Assembly: GCA_028293225.1 (NCBI GenBank)
Contig: JAQGPE010000444.1
Coordinates: 1-8,477, forward strand
Source: Akkermansiaceae bacterium
GTDB taxonomy: Bacteria > Verrucomicrobiota > Verrucomicrobiia > Verrucomicrobiales > Akkermansiaceae
Direction of reading: 5' to 3'
DNA length: 8,477 bases
Shown here: positions 1 to 5,495 of the stretch, piece by piece
How the letters are laid out: every line of letters begins with the position of its first letter
How positions within the stretch are numbered: position 1 is the first letter of the stretch
Made by a program: the position numbers and the translations under genes
Notes under the pieces: generated by a model
The model's input: only the letters and a program-made list of their open reading frames with translations
The model's database searches: none
Told to the model about the DNA's origin: nothing

Positions 1-387
1 CTGAAGGCTGGCGGGCGCGAGGGTGTCGTGTTCAAGCAGATCGACAAACCCTACGAGGCGGGCCGCCCCGCTTCCGGCGGTCCGGCTCTCAAGTTCAAGT
101 TCGAGGAGTCCGCCTCGTTCGTCGTCATCAAGATCAACGAAAAGCGCAGCGTCGCCCTCATACTGTTTGAGGGCGACAAGGTCAGACAGGCGGGCAACGT
201 CACGATCCCCGCCAACCACGAGATCCCCGAAGTCGGAAAGGTCGTCGACGTTCGGTACTTATACGCGATGCGCGAGTCCGGCTCGATCTATCAGCCGGTC
301 TTCCTCGGGGTCCGTGACGACATCACCAGCGAGGAATGCACGGTCGACCAACTCAAGTGGAAGTCCGAACCGGCGCGCGCCGCCTGA
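1..387 (+). CDS. ATP-dependent DNA ligase, C-terminal part (5' end outside window)
   Basis: The reading frame is open from the first base, so only the last 128 residues are present. It begins just before EGVVFK (bases 19-36), which matches nucleotidyltransferase motif IV of the ATP-dependent ligase/capping-enzyme superfamily. LKFKF (88-102) follows and matches motif V, whose lysines contact the nucleotide. The rest (SASFVV..KRSVALILFEG..AGNVTIP..VVDVRYLYA..SIYQPVFLG) has the alternating pattern of the OB-fold that closes over nicked DNA in these enzymes. The family seals 5'-phosphate/3'-OH nicks using ATP. The adenylated lysine of motif I lies upstream and cannot be checked. An internal ATG at base 28 would start after motif IV and is not the real start. 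The gene ends with TGA at 385 and is followed by a terminator. With a sliding clamp nearby, a replication or repair role is likely. An RNA ligase is less likely but not excluded. Confidence 0.75.
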   Translation: MKAGGREGVVFKQIDKPYEAGRPASGGPALKFKFEESASFVVIKINEKRSVALILFEGDKVRQAGNVTIPANHEIPEVGKVVDVRYLYAMRESGSIYQPVFLGVRDDITSEECTVDQLKWKSEPARAA

Positions 388-406
388 CCATCCAACCCAA
401 AACCAG

Positions 407-452
407 AAGCGAACGGCCCGTTCTCCACTAAGGAGGCGGGCCGTTCGCTTTT
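407..452 (+). terminator. Rho-independent terminator after the ligase gene
   Basis: A perfect 14-bp inverted repeat (407-420 with 437-450, arms AAGCGAACGGCCCG and its complement) flanks a 16-base loop that can itself form a 4-bp CTCC/GGAG helix (423-426 with 432-435). A run of four T (449-452) ends the right arm. The position, 20 bases after the ligase stop and before the next start, fits termination of the ligase transcript. The T run is short, so termination may be partial. Confidence 0.75.
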
Positions 453-466
453 CAACCATCGAACTC

Positions 467-688
467 ATGAAGAAATCAATTCGTACCACGCTCCTTTTCC
501 TCGCGACCTGTGGCGGTGCCGTTTCGGCGTGTCGGCGTACCGTGCCGCCGCCGCTGCCACCACCTCCAGCGACGCTGAACGTGACGCATCGCGAGACCAT
601 CGTCGTTCTGCCGCCGTCCTCTGAGGGACACGGCGCGCTCCAGATCTCCACGACCCCAGAAGGAAAGGAGGCCGCGCCATGTCCTTGA
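467..688 (+). CDS. Small proline-rich lipoprotein
   Basis: This gene encodes 73 residues. The N-terminus is a classic lipoprotein signal: charged MKKSIR, a short hydrophobic stretch (TTLLFLATCGGA) and a VSAC lipobox near residue 22 whose cysteine would be lipidated. The mature part begins RRTVPPPLPPPP and is proline-rich, then short and without a recognisable domain. Small proline-rich lipoproteins include Rz1-type outer-membrane spanins of phages and entry-exclusion or lysis-type lipoproteins of plasmids. Nothing here decides between them. I chose the ATG at 467 because it gives a clean signal peptide. A longer frame upstream runs through the ligase gene and the terminator and is not credible. 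The stop lies inside the first codons of the next gene (ATG at 679), so the two are probably translated together. Confidence 0.6.
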   Translation: MKKSIRTTLLFLATCGGAVSACRRTVPPPLPPPPATLNVTHRETIVVLPPSSEGHGALQISTTPEGKEAAPCP

Positions 689-925
689 AAGTCCTCGGCC
701 TACGTGTCCTCGTCGTCATCGCAATACTCCTCTCCGGGTGCGGCGGCCCGGACTACACGCCCCATCGGCGACGGCCTGAAGGCGATCGGCATCTGTCTGG
801 TCGTCTACGGTGTGGTCGCCGCACTGGCCGATCTCATCAAGGGGGAGCAGAACGCCTCGGAGCGGACCGAAACCAAGTCGCCCCGGAAACGGAAAAGCAG
901 CAACCGAAAGGAGGATCAACCATGA
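679..925 (+). pseudogene. Second small lipoprotein with membrane segment, one-base frameshift
   Basis: The start is preceded by AAGGAAAGGAGG, a very strong ribosome binding site. The N-terminus is a lipoprotein signal ending LLSGC (lipobox, cysteine near residue 21), then GGPDYTP. Directly after this, the frame that continues becomes arginine-rich nonsense (HRRRPEGDR), while the +1 frame gives PIGDGLKAIGICLVVYGVVA, a plausible hydrophobic helix, and a basic, polar tail ending KEDQP at 923-925. Removing one C from the CCCC run at 760-763 joins the two parts into one 81-residue protein. Its stop overlaps the next start (ATGA at 922), as expected of an intact operon gene, so the upstream and downstream halves belong together. 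The function is unknown. The lesion may be a homopolymer sequencing error and not true inactivation. Confidence 0.6.
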
Positions 926-1080
926 AGAATCCCATTTGGACCCAGTGCTTCACCTCCATCACGCTGCTCGCGATCGCCGGCTTTGCCTTGATGATCCTGA
1001 GCGGCTTCTGGCACCTCGTGCTCGCGCTCCTCCTGATTGCGGGCGCGGTCGTCTGGCTTTGGGCCAGCCCGAAAAAGTAA
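922..1080 (+). CDS. Two-helix small membrane protein
   Basis: This gene encodes 52 residues. It starts at an ATGA overlap with the preceding gene and has a good ribosome binding site (GAAAGGAGG about 8 bases upstream). Two hydrophobic helices (about residues 11-30, TSITLLAIAGFALMILSGFW, and 32-48) are joined by a very short turn, and the protein ends in SPKK. This is a helical hairpin that would sit in the inner membrane. Size and topology fit a class II holin, but also many small plasmid or phage membrane peptides, and no lysin gene is visible in the window. It forms a cassette with the two small lipoproteins. Confidence 0.6.
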   Translation: MKNPIWTQCFTSITLLAIAGFALMILSGFWHLVLALLLIAGAVVWLWASPKK

Positions 1081-1129
1081 CCCGGCCGTCGCCTCCCATC
1101 AACGGAGCCCCGGCCATTAACCAGAATCG

Positions 1130-1174
1130 GCACTTTCGGCCGGCGCGTCTTTCGAGGCGTGCCGGCCGTTGTGC
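1130..1174 (+). other. Intergenic hairpin upstream of the clamp gene
   Basis: The arms CGGCCGGCGCG (1137-1147) and CGTGCCGGCCG (1158-1168) pair over 11 bp with one G-T wobble around a 10-base loop. GCAC (1130-1133) and GTGC (1171-1174) can extend the helix across a small internal loop. Only TTTC follows, so it is a weak terminator at best. It ends about 27 bases before the clamp start and could end the membrane-protein transcript or shape the clamp leader. The rest of 1081-1200 holds only the clamp ribosome binding site. Confidence 0.5.
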
Positions 1175-1200
1175 TTTCACAAGCAAAGAAAGGAAATCCC

Positions 1201-2730
1201 ATGAAACCGATCCCTCTCCCAATCGCGGAGCTAAAGAACGCGCTAACCGGGCTGTCGAAAGTCATCCCGAAGCGCATGACGCTTCCCGTCCTGGTGGCGG
1301 TGAAAATCGAGCGCACCAGCGAAGGCTGGGTCGCCCTTACCGCCACCGACCTCGATTGTTTCGCCACCGTCCGGCTGGAGCAACCCACCGACGGCGAACC
1401 CGCCACCGTCATCCTGCCGTATGACGAGTTGCTCAAGACCAGCAAGGTGTGCGGAAAGAACTACACTGTCCTCGTCCAGAGCGAAGAGAAGCACACCGCT
1501 ACCTCCGGCATCATCACCTACGCGGTCGGCGGCCAGGTCGTCGATCACCGGTGTACGTCCATCGACCCTGAGGAATTCCCCACAATTCCTCGGTTCAAGG
1601 GTGAAGCCATCCCGTTGCCCGATGCGCTGCGGTCGTCCCTTCACGAAGCGTTTCAATGCGCGAGCGAGGATGTGACGCGCTACGTCGTCACCGGCGCCCA
1701 CGTCGATGTCAGCCGGGACGACGGTCACTACGTGGTCGGGACCAACGGACGCATTCTGTATTCGAGCAACTCGTTTCGGCTTCCGCTCAAGGAGTCGCTG
1801 AATATCCCACCCCACAAATTCGTTGGCTGGAAGGAGTTCAACAACGATGGCTCCTGGCAGCTCAAGATCGGCCTCCCCACCAAACGGGAGAAGCAGGAGG
1901 ATGAGCCTGCATCGATCCAGATCACGAGCCGACGCTGGCGTTTCATCAGCCGCCAGATCGAAGGCATCTACCCGAATTGGCGGCAGGTCGTCCCGAGCGA
2001 CAGCGCCTTCGACACCCGGGTGGAGATCGACCCGGCCAGCGCCGACCAGCTCGTTCAGACGATCGAGCGAATGCCCTGCCACAACCCGTCCCACATGACG
2101 ATGGGGGTCCAGGTCATCCGCAAAACCGTAGCCCTGCTCGGCAAGGCCCCCGGCGCGGACCAGTGGACCAGGGTCGAGATCGAGACGGCGGCCGTGGCGG
2201 GCCATGATGTCACGATCCTCCTGGACCGTCGCAACATCGTCATGGCGCTCAAGTTCGGCCTCACCCGGATCGAATTCAGCGATGCCATGGCGCCGGTGCG
2301 CTTCAGCCACGATGGCCGGCAGATGATCGTCATGCCCATCCGGCCGGATACCGTTCCAGCCCAGACCGCCGCCGCTCCGGCGGAAGCGCCCGACGCCGGG
2401 GACGCAGAAGACCCCGTCAACCCTGACGCTCACCAACCCGCGGCGGACCCTGCCGCACAACCAGAGAAGCAAAACATGGCAACCACCACAACGCCGCCGG
2501 CCAGCAATGGTAACGGCACTCACAGTCCCGAACCCGCCGAAGCGAAAGGTCCGCTCGAGCTGGCGCTCGACCGGATCGAAACCATCAAAGGCTCGTACCG
2601 CGAGGCGGTCCGCGGCCTCAACGGGCTCGCCGAGACGCTCAAGCAGGCGCAACGCGAGCAGAAGACGAGCACGAAAGAGATTCAGTCCGTGCGGCAGACC
2701 CTCCGGTCGCTGCAAGCCGTCCGCATCTGA
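1201..2730 (+). CDS. DnaN-like DNA polymerase sliding clamp with C-terminal extension
   Basis: This gene encodes 509 residues. The first ~381 residues read as a full beta clamp, the ring that tethers polymerase to DNA. Visible marks are LPVL..VALTATDLD (residues 28-52, the domain 1 core), the EEFPTIP segment at 124-130 that ends domain 1, SEDVTRYVVTGAHVDV..VVGTNGRIL (155-185, domain 2) and IVMPIRPD (376-383), which matches the extreme C-terminus of ordinary clamps (VVMPMRL). About 125 further residues follow. These are an Ala/Pro/Asp-rich linker (about 384-425) and then a helical, probably coiled-coil tail (LELALDRIETIKGSYREAVR and onward) ending QAVRI. Normal clamps are about 370 residues and lack this tail. 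The start at 1201 has an AAAGGAAA site 5 bases upstream. An upstream in-frame start at 1159 lies inside a hairpin and is rejected. The family is clear. The sequence is divergent enough to suggest a plasmid, phage or element-borne paralog and not the host's main DnaN. Confidence 0.75.
   Translation: MKPIPLPIAELKNALTGLSKVIPKRMTLPVLVAVKIERTSEGWVALTATDLDCFATVRLEQPTDGEPATVILPYDELLKTSKVCGKNYTVLVQSEEKHTATSGIITYAVGGQVVDHRCTSIDPEEFPTIPRFKGEAIPLPDALRSSLHEAFQCASEDVTRYVVTGAHVDVSRDDGHYVVGTNGRILYSSNSFRLPLKESLNIPPHKFVGWKEFNNDGSWQLKIGLPTKREKQEDEPASIQITSRRWRFISRQIEGIYPNWRQVVPSDSAFDTRVEIDPASADQLVQTIERMPCHNPSHMTMGVQVIRKTVALLGKAPGADQWTRVEIETAAVAGHDVTILLDRRNIVMALKFGLTRIEFSDAMAPVRFSHDGRQMIVMPIRPDTVPAQTAAAPAEAPDAGDAEDPVNPDAHQPAADPAAQPEKQNMATTTTPPASNGNGTHSPEPAEAKGPLELALDRIETIKGSYREAVRGLNGLAETLKQAQREQKTSTKEIQSVRQTLRSLQAVRI
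2476..2730 (+). other. Possible internal start: separately translated clamp tail
   Basis: An in-frame ATG at 2476 follows AGAGAAGCAAAAC and opens a low-complexity stretch (MATTTTPPASNGNG) leading to the helical tail, giving an 84-residue polypeptide. The run from the linker into this ATG looks like an intergenic junction whose stop codon is absent. The tail may originally have been a separate gene fused to the clamp, or may also be made as a free short form. The ribosome binding site is weak and no direct evidence of internal initiation is visible. Confidence 0.25.
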
Positions 2731-2760
2731 GGTCCGCCACCAGATCGCGAAGTGCCGCAC

Positions 2761-2810
2761 ACGTAGCCGGGTCGGTCGAGCCTCACGGCTTTTCCGGCCC
2801 GGCTTCGTTT
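2761..2810 (+). terminator. Hairpin after the clamp gene, possible terminator
   Basis: ACGTAGCCGGG (2761-2771) pairs with CCCGGCTTCGT (2798-2808) over 11 positions with one T-T mismatch, followed by TTT. Inside the loop, AGCC/GGCT (2779-2782 with 2787-2790) forms a second small hairpin followed by TTTT. Either could terminate the clamp transcript weakly. The remaining bases to 2864 show no gene and only a poor ribosome binding site before the next ATG. Confidence 0.5.
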
Positions 2811-2864
2811 AACGGCCTTCGACTACCGCGCCCGGCATCGCCGGCGCATCACACCGAAAAGACC

Positions 2865-3382
2865 ATGGCCGATTACTTCACCAACTTCAGCCTCAGCATG
2901 CTGCTGCCCACCGAGGCCGCGCGGCAATACGCCATCGAACTCGCACAGCAGGCATCTTACGCACACCTCGGCGACGAGTCGTTACCGGACGACTTCCCCG
3001 CCTCCCTGCGGGAGGTAGTGGAAGACTGGCGGTTCGAGACGGTGGTCAGCCATCCATCGGAAGGCTGGGGCCTCTGGCTGCACTCCAGCTCCGGCGGCAT
3101 CGATGCGTCTGCGCCTTCATCCAGCATCTCCTGCGGCGATTTGATCCCACAGGACACGTCACGTTCGAGTGGTCGCAAGACTGCTCCAAGCCGCTCACGG
3201 ATGCGTACGGCGGAGGCGCCGCCTTCATCACGGCTCGCAAGATCAAAACCTTCAATACCGGGGACTGGCTGCACCGTCAGGTGGCCCGCCTCGCAGCAAA
3301 GAAACCGCGCCGGAATTTGTTCCGGCGCTCACCACGAAAGGAGAATCACCATGAACGACCTGCTCGACGTCCTCACCCGTGA
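2865..3382 (+). pseudogene. Unrecognised ~170-residue protein gene with one-base frameshift
   Basis: The first 80 residues (MADYFTNFSLSM..FETVVSHPSEGWGLWLHSSSGGIDA) are plausible protein in one frame. After base 3104 that frame turns serine- and arginine-rich, while the next frame gives VCAFIQHLLRRFDPTGHVTF, then a segment with EWSQDCSKPL, DAYGGGAAFI and KIKTFNTGDWLHRQV. Adding one base between 3104 and 3107 joins the halves. The restored frame runs to TGA at 3380-3382, about 32 bases into the next gene. Its last ~25 residues (KKPRRNLFRRSPRKENHHER) look untranslated-like, so the true stop near 3295 may also be lost. I do not recognise a named family. The restored protein looks soluble, with no signal or membrane segment. 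It precedes the DUF3150-like gene and probably belongs to the same block. Confidence 0.55.
3307..3328 (+). other. Perfect 9-bp hairpin just before the DUF3150-like gene
   Basis: GCGCCGGAA (3307-3315) and TTCCGGCGC (3320-3328) are perfectly complementary around a TTTG loop, 22 bases before the ATG at 3351 and just upstream of its GAAAGGAGA ribosome binding site. There is no T run, so termination is unlikely. It may protect or set apart the downstream message. Its presence also argues that the preceding gene originally stopped before this point. Confidence 0.5.
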
Positions 3383-4349
3383 GGGCGTGCTCATCAACGT
3401 CACCGTGCGCTACTGGCGCGGCTGCAAAAAGCTCCGTCCCGAAGACATCGGGCTCAAAGCCGACGCCGTCTCCGACCGGCTGATCAGCCTCGGCCACAAG
3501 CGGCTCCTGCCCAGGGAAGCCACGGCTGAGCTCGCCCTGATCGAAGGCCGTGCCCATTCGCTGATCGAAGCGAACACGTTCCCGTTTCTAAACGGACTCG
3601 GCCACTTCTTGCCCAATGCCAGGCTGGCGGACATTACAGACAAGCTGCGGGAGCTCGAGACCGAGTTCTGGCGGGCCAAGGAAGAATTCGTCGCCCACTA
3701 CGCCCGGCACCGCCGGAGCGCGGTGGAGGAGTGGCAAACCGCAGCCGAGAAGCTCGTGCCCAATCCCGCGCGGCTCGTGGCCACGATCGCGGCGGCGTTT
3801 CCGCTCGCGCTCGAAAAGCACTTCGGCTTCGACACGACGCTCTTTCAGATCGCCGTGCCCGAAGGGATCAGCGCCGACCTGATCACGCTGGCCGAACAGC
3901 GGCAGGTCGTCACCGCCCGGCAGCAGGCGGCGCAAGCCGCCGGGGCGAAGATCCGCGGGGACACGGAAAAGTTCGTCGCGGAATGTGTGGCCTCCCTGCG
4001 CGAGCAGACCGCCACCCTCTGTGAGGAAATGCTCCAGAGCATCAGCGACGGAAAAACCGACGGCGTCCATCAAAAGACGCTGAACCGGCTCACCCGGTTC
4101 ATCGACCAGTTCAAACAGATGAACTTCGCCAACGACGTGGAGATGGAGGCCCAGCTCGAACGGGTCCGCCGCGAGTTGCTCAGCCGGACGGCCGCGGAAT
4201 ACCGGGACAATAAGCCTGCTCAGCGTTCGCTGCGCGACGGGCTGAGTGCGCTGGCCGGGAAAGCCCGCGAGCTGGCCCAAGCCGATGCCCGCGAGCTGGT
4301 GCAACAATTCGGCGAGCTTGGGCGGCGCCGCTTCCACTTGGCGGCATGA
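3351..4349 (+). CDS. DUF3150-like helical protein
   Basis: This gene encodes 332 residues. The start at 3351 is chosen for its strong site (GAAAGGAGA, about 6 bases upstream) and because conserved-looking sequence begins there (MNDLLDVLTREGVLINVTVR). A longer in-frame reading from 2865 is an artefact of the frameshift in the previous gene. The N-terminal part with YWRGCKKLRPEDIGL and LISLGHKRLLP, then FPFLNGLGHFLPNA, resembles DUF3150 proteins of plasmids and phages as I recall them. The remainder is strongly helical and charged (ELETEFWRAKEEF, RQQAAQAAGAKIRGDTEKF, LERVRRELLSRTAAEY), probably coiled coil. There is no signal peptide, membrane helix or enzymatic motif. The stop overlaps the next start (ATGA at 4346), so translation is coupled to the SWIM gene. 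The molecular role is unknown, and the family call is moderate. Confidence 0.6.
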   Translation: MNDLLDVLTREGVLINVTVRYWRGCKKLRPEDIGLKADAVSDRLISLGHKRLLPREATAELALIEGRAHSLIEANTFPFLNGLGHFLPNARLADITDKLRELETEFWRAKEEFVAHYARHRRSAVEEWQTAAEKLVPNPARLVATIAAAFPLALEKHFGFDTTLFQIAVPEGISADLITLAEQRQVVTARQQAAQAAGAKIRGDTEKFVAECVASLREQTATLCEEMLQSISDGKTDGVHQKTLNRLTRFIDQFKQMNFANDVEMEAQLERVRRELLSRTAAEYRDNKPAQRSLRDGLSALAGKARELAQADARELVQQFGELGRRRFHLAA

Positions 4350-4653
4350 GCGGCCCGGCTATCGCGAAGTGCTGGACGTTCGCCTCGTCCAGCGGGCGCG
4401 GCACGTACCAGACCCTGCTCTACGCGGACGGCGCGACCAGTTGTGATTGCCCGGATGGTGCCGGCGCGTCGCCGCAGACAGCTCGCGCAGTTGCAAACAC
4501 ACCCGCTCCGTGCTGATGGGAACCGCCGACCGGGAGTGCCAGAGCATGCACGACCCACACGCCCCGGCAGCGGTGCCGGTCACGGCACCTACGCCCGCCC
4601 AGCGGGCGATCACGCCGTTCGGCCAGCTCGGCCGGCGGAAAATCCAAACCTGA
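4346..4653 (+). pseudogene. SWIM-type zinc-finger small protein, one-base frameshift
   Basis: This gene starts at an ATGA overlap with the preceding gene and reads MSGPAIAKCWTFASSSGRGT, then YQTLLYADGATSCDCP. The frame then degenerates and stops early. The neighbouring frame continues PGWCRRVAADSSRSCKHTRS, then VLMGTADRECQSM, and ends at TGA 4651-4653. Adding one C to the CCC run at 4450-4452 restores a 102-residue protein. The joined sequence carries C-D-C then C-K-H after about 15 residues, the CxCx(n)CxH pattern of the SWIM zinc-binding domain, which mediates DNA or protein contacts. That both halves of the zinc site lie exactly across the lesion is strong evidence for a single original gene. 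The C-terminal 35 residues are Pro/Ala-rich and probably disordered. It may be truly broken or only mis-sequenced. Confidence 0.65.
4592..4608 (+). repeat. Short perfect inverted repeat inside the SWIM gene tail
   Basis: CGCCCGC (4592-4598) and GCGGGCG (4602-4608) flank a CCA loop, giving a stable 7-bp hairpin in the message near the end of the SWIM gene. No T run follows. It is probably incidental to the GC-rich coding sequence. Confidence 0.3.
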
Positions 4654-4672
4654 AATCAACGAAAGGAGAACC

Positions 4673-5053
4673 ATGAGTCACTTCACGACCATCCGGACGC
4701 AGGTCCGCGACCTGGACGCTCTGCGCCAGGCGCTCGGCGAGCTCGGGGTCACGCTGCATGAGAAAACCAACGCCCGCGGCTACGCGGGCAACACGCTCAA
4801 CGGCGATTACGTCATCCGGCTGAAAGGCCCCTACGACATCGCCCTCAACCAAACCCCGGACGGCTCCTACGGCCTGACCACCGATTGGTGGGATGGCCAT
4901 GTGGCAAAGGAGGTGGGCGCCAACTTCGGCCACCTGCTCCAACTGTACGGAATCCGCAAAACCACGATCGAGGCCCGCAGACGCGGGCACTCCGTCCGCC
5001 GCCAGGCGCAGCGGGACGGCTCGATCAAACTCGTGATCGGAGGTGTGGCATGA
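4673..5053 (+). CDS. DUF1257 family (Ycf35-like) protein
   Basis: This gene encodes 126 residues and is preceded by GAAAGGAGAACC, a strong ribosome binding site. The start MSHFTTIRTQVRDLDALRQA, the middle YVIRLKGPYDIALN, DWWDGHVAKEVG and the tail with YGIRKTTIEARRRGHSV and KLVIGG match the DUF1257 family as I know it. This family includes the plastid-encoded Ycf35. The length is usual for the family. The biochemical function is not established. In many genomes DUF1257 genes sit beside DUF2997 and Ycf46-like AAA+ genes, exactly as here, so it is likely a partner or substrate adaptor of the ATPase. The stop overlaps the next ATG (ATGA at 5050). Confidence 0.8.
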   Translation: MSHFTTIRTQVRDLDALRQALGELGVTLHEKTNARGYAGNTLNGDYVIRLKGPYDIALNQTPDGSYGLTTDWWDGHVAKEVGANFGHLLQLYGIRKTTIEARRRGHSVRRQAQRDGSIKLVIGGVA

Positions 5054-5244
5054 AACCGACCATCGAAGTTACTGTGTCTCCCACCGGCGAGATCCTCATC
5101 GACTCCGTCGGCTTCAAGGGCGCCGATTGCGAGAAGGCCACGCGCTACCTGGAGGAGTCGCTCGGCGTCGCCGGCCCGAAGCAAAAGAAGCCGGAGTACC
5201 ATCAGCGTGGGCGGACCGCGCTAACCCAGCGGCTCGGGCCATGA
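5050..5244 (+). CDS. DUF2997-like small protein
   Basis: This gene encodes 64 residues, coupled to the DUF1257 gene by ATGA and with GGAGG 7 bases upstream inside that gene. The pattern TIEVTVSPTGEILIDSVGF, then KGADCEKATRYLEESLG and a lysine-rich PKQKKPEYH, matches DUF2997: a beta-hairpin, then a helix with the conserved 'GADC..AT..LE..LG' segment. It is a small soluble protein of unknown activity that regularly accompanies DUF1257 and the AAA+ ATPase. The C-terminal ~15 residues (QRGRTALTQRLGP) look like a loose tail. Confidence 0.75.
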   Translation: MKPTIEVTVSPTGEILIDSVGFKGADCEKATRYLEESLGVAGPKQKKPEYHQRGRTALTQRLGP

Positions 5245-5471
5245 CGCCGCACGTCCTGACCTTCACCGAGAGCGGTGAGGGTCATTGCCTCTACACGGAG
5301 GCGATCGACCTTGGCTCGATCGGCCGGCTCACCATGCAGCGGGCCACGAGCATCGAGTTCGATGCGGCCAGCCAGCAATGGGAGGTGCGCGACGCCGGTG
5401 GCGCCCTCCTCCACACCGATCCTTCCCGCGAGGAGTGCCTCGCGTGGGAACACCGGCACTTCAATCAGTAG
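5241..5471 (+). CDS. Small conserved-looking protein of unknown function
   Basis: This gene encodes 76 residues and starts at ATGA with the preceding stop. There is no separate ribosome binding site, so it depends on coupling. The sequence (MTPHVLTFTESGEGHCLYTE, then IDLGSIGRLTMQRATSIEFD, WEVRDAGGALLHTDPSREEC, WEHRHFNQ) reads as a compact mixed beta fold with a C-terminal helix. I recall similar small proteins beside DUF2997 genes but know no named family. Its fixed place between DUF2997 and the ATPase suggests it is part of the same complex. Confidence 0.65.
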   Translation: MTPHVLTFTESGEGHCLYTEAIDLGSIGRLTMQRATSIEFDAASQQWEVRDAGGALLHTDPSREECLAWEHRHFNQ

Positions 5472-5495
5472 CTAAAAAAGAAAGGAAACAAACCC

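Noticed and set aside
1243..2760. 505-residue minus-strand reading frame opposite the clamp gene
   Set aside because: Antisense shadow in GC-rich DNA. The plus-strand frame has clear clamp motifs and a good start site.
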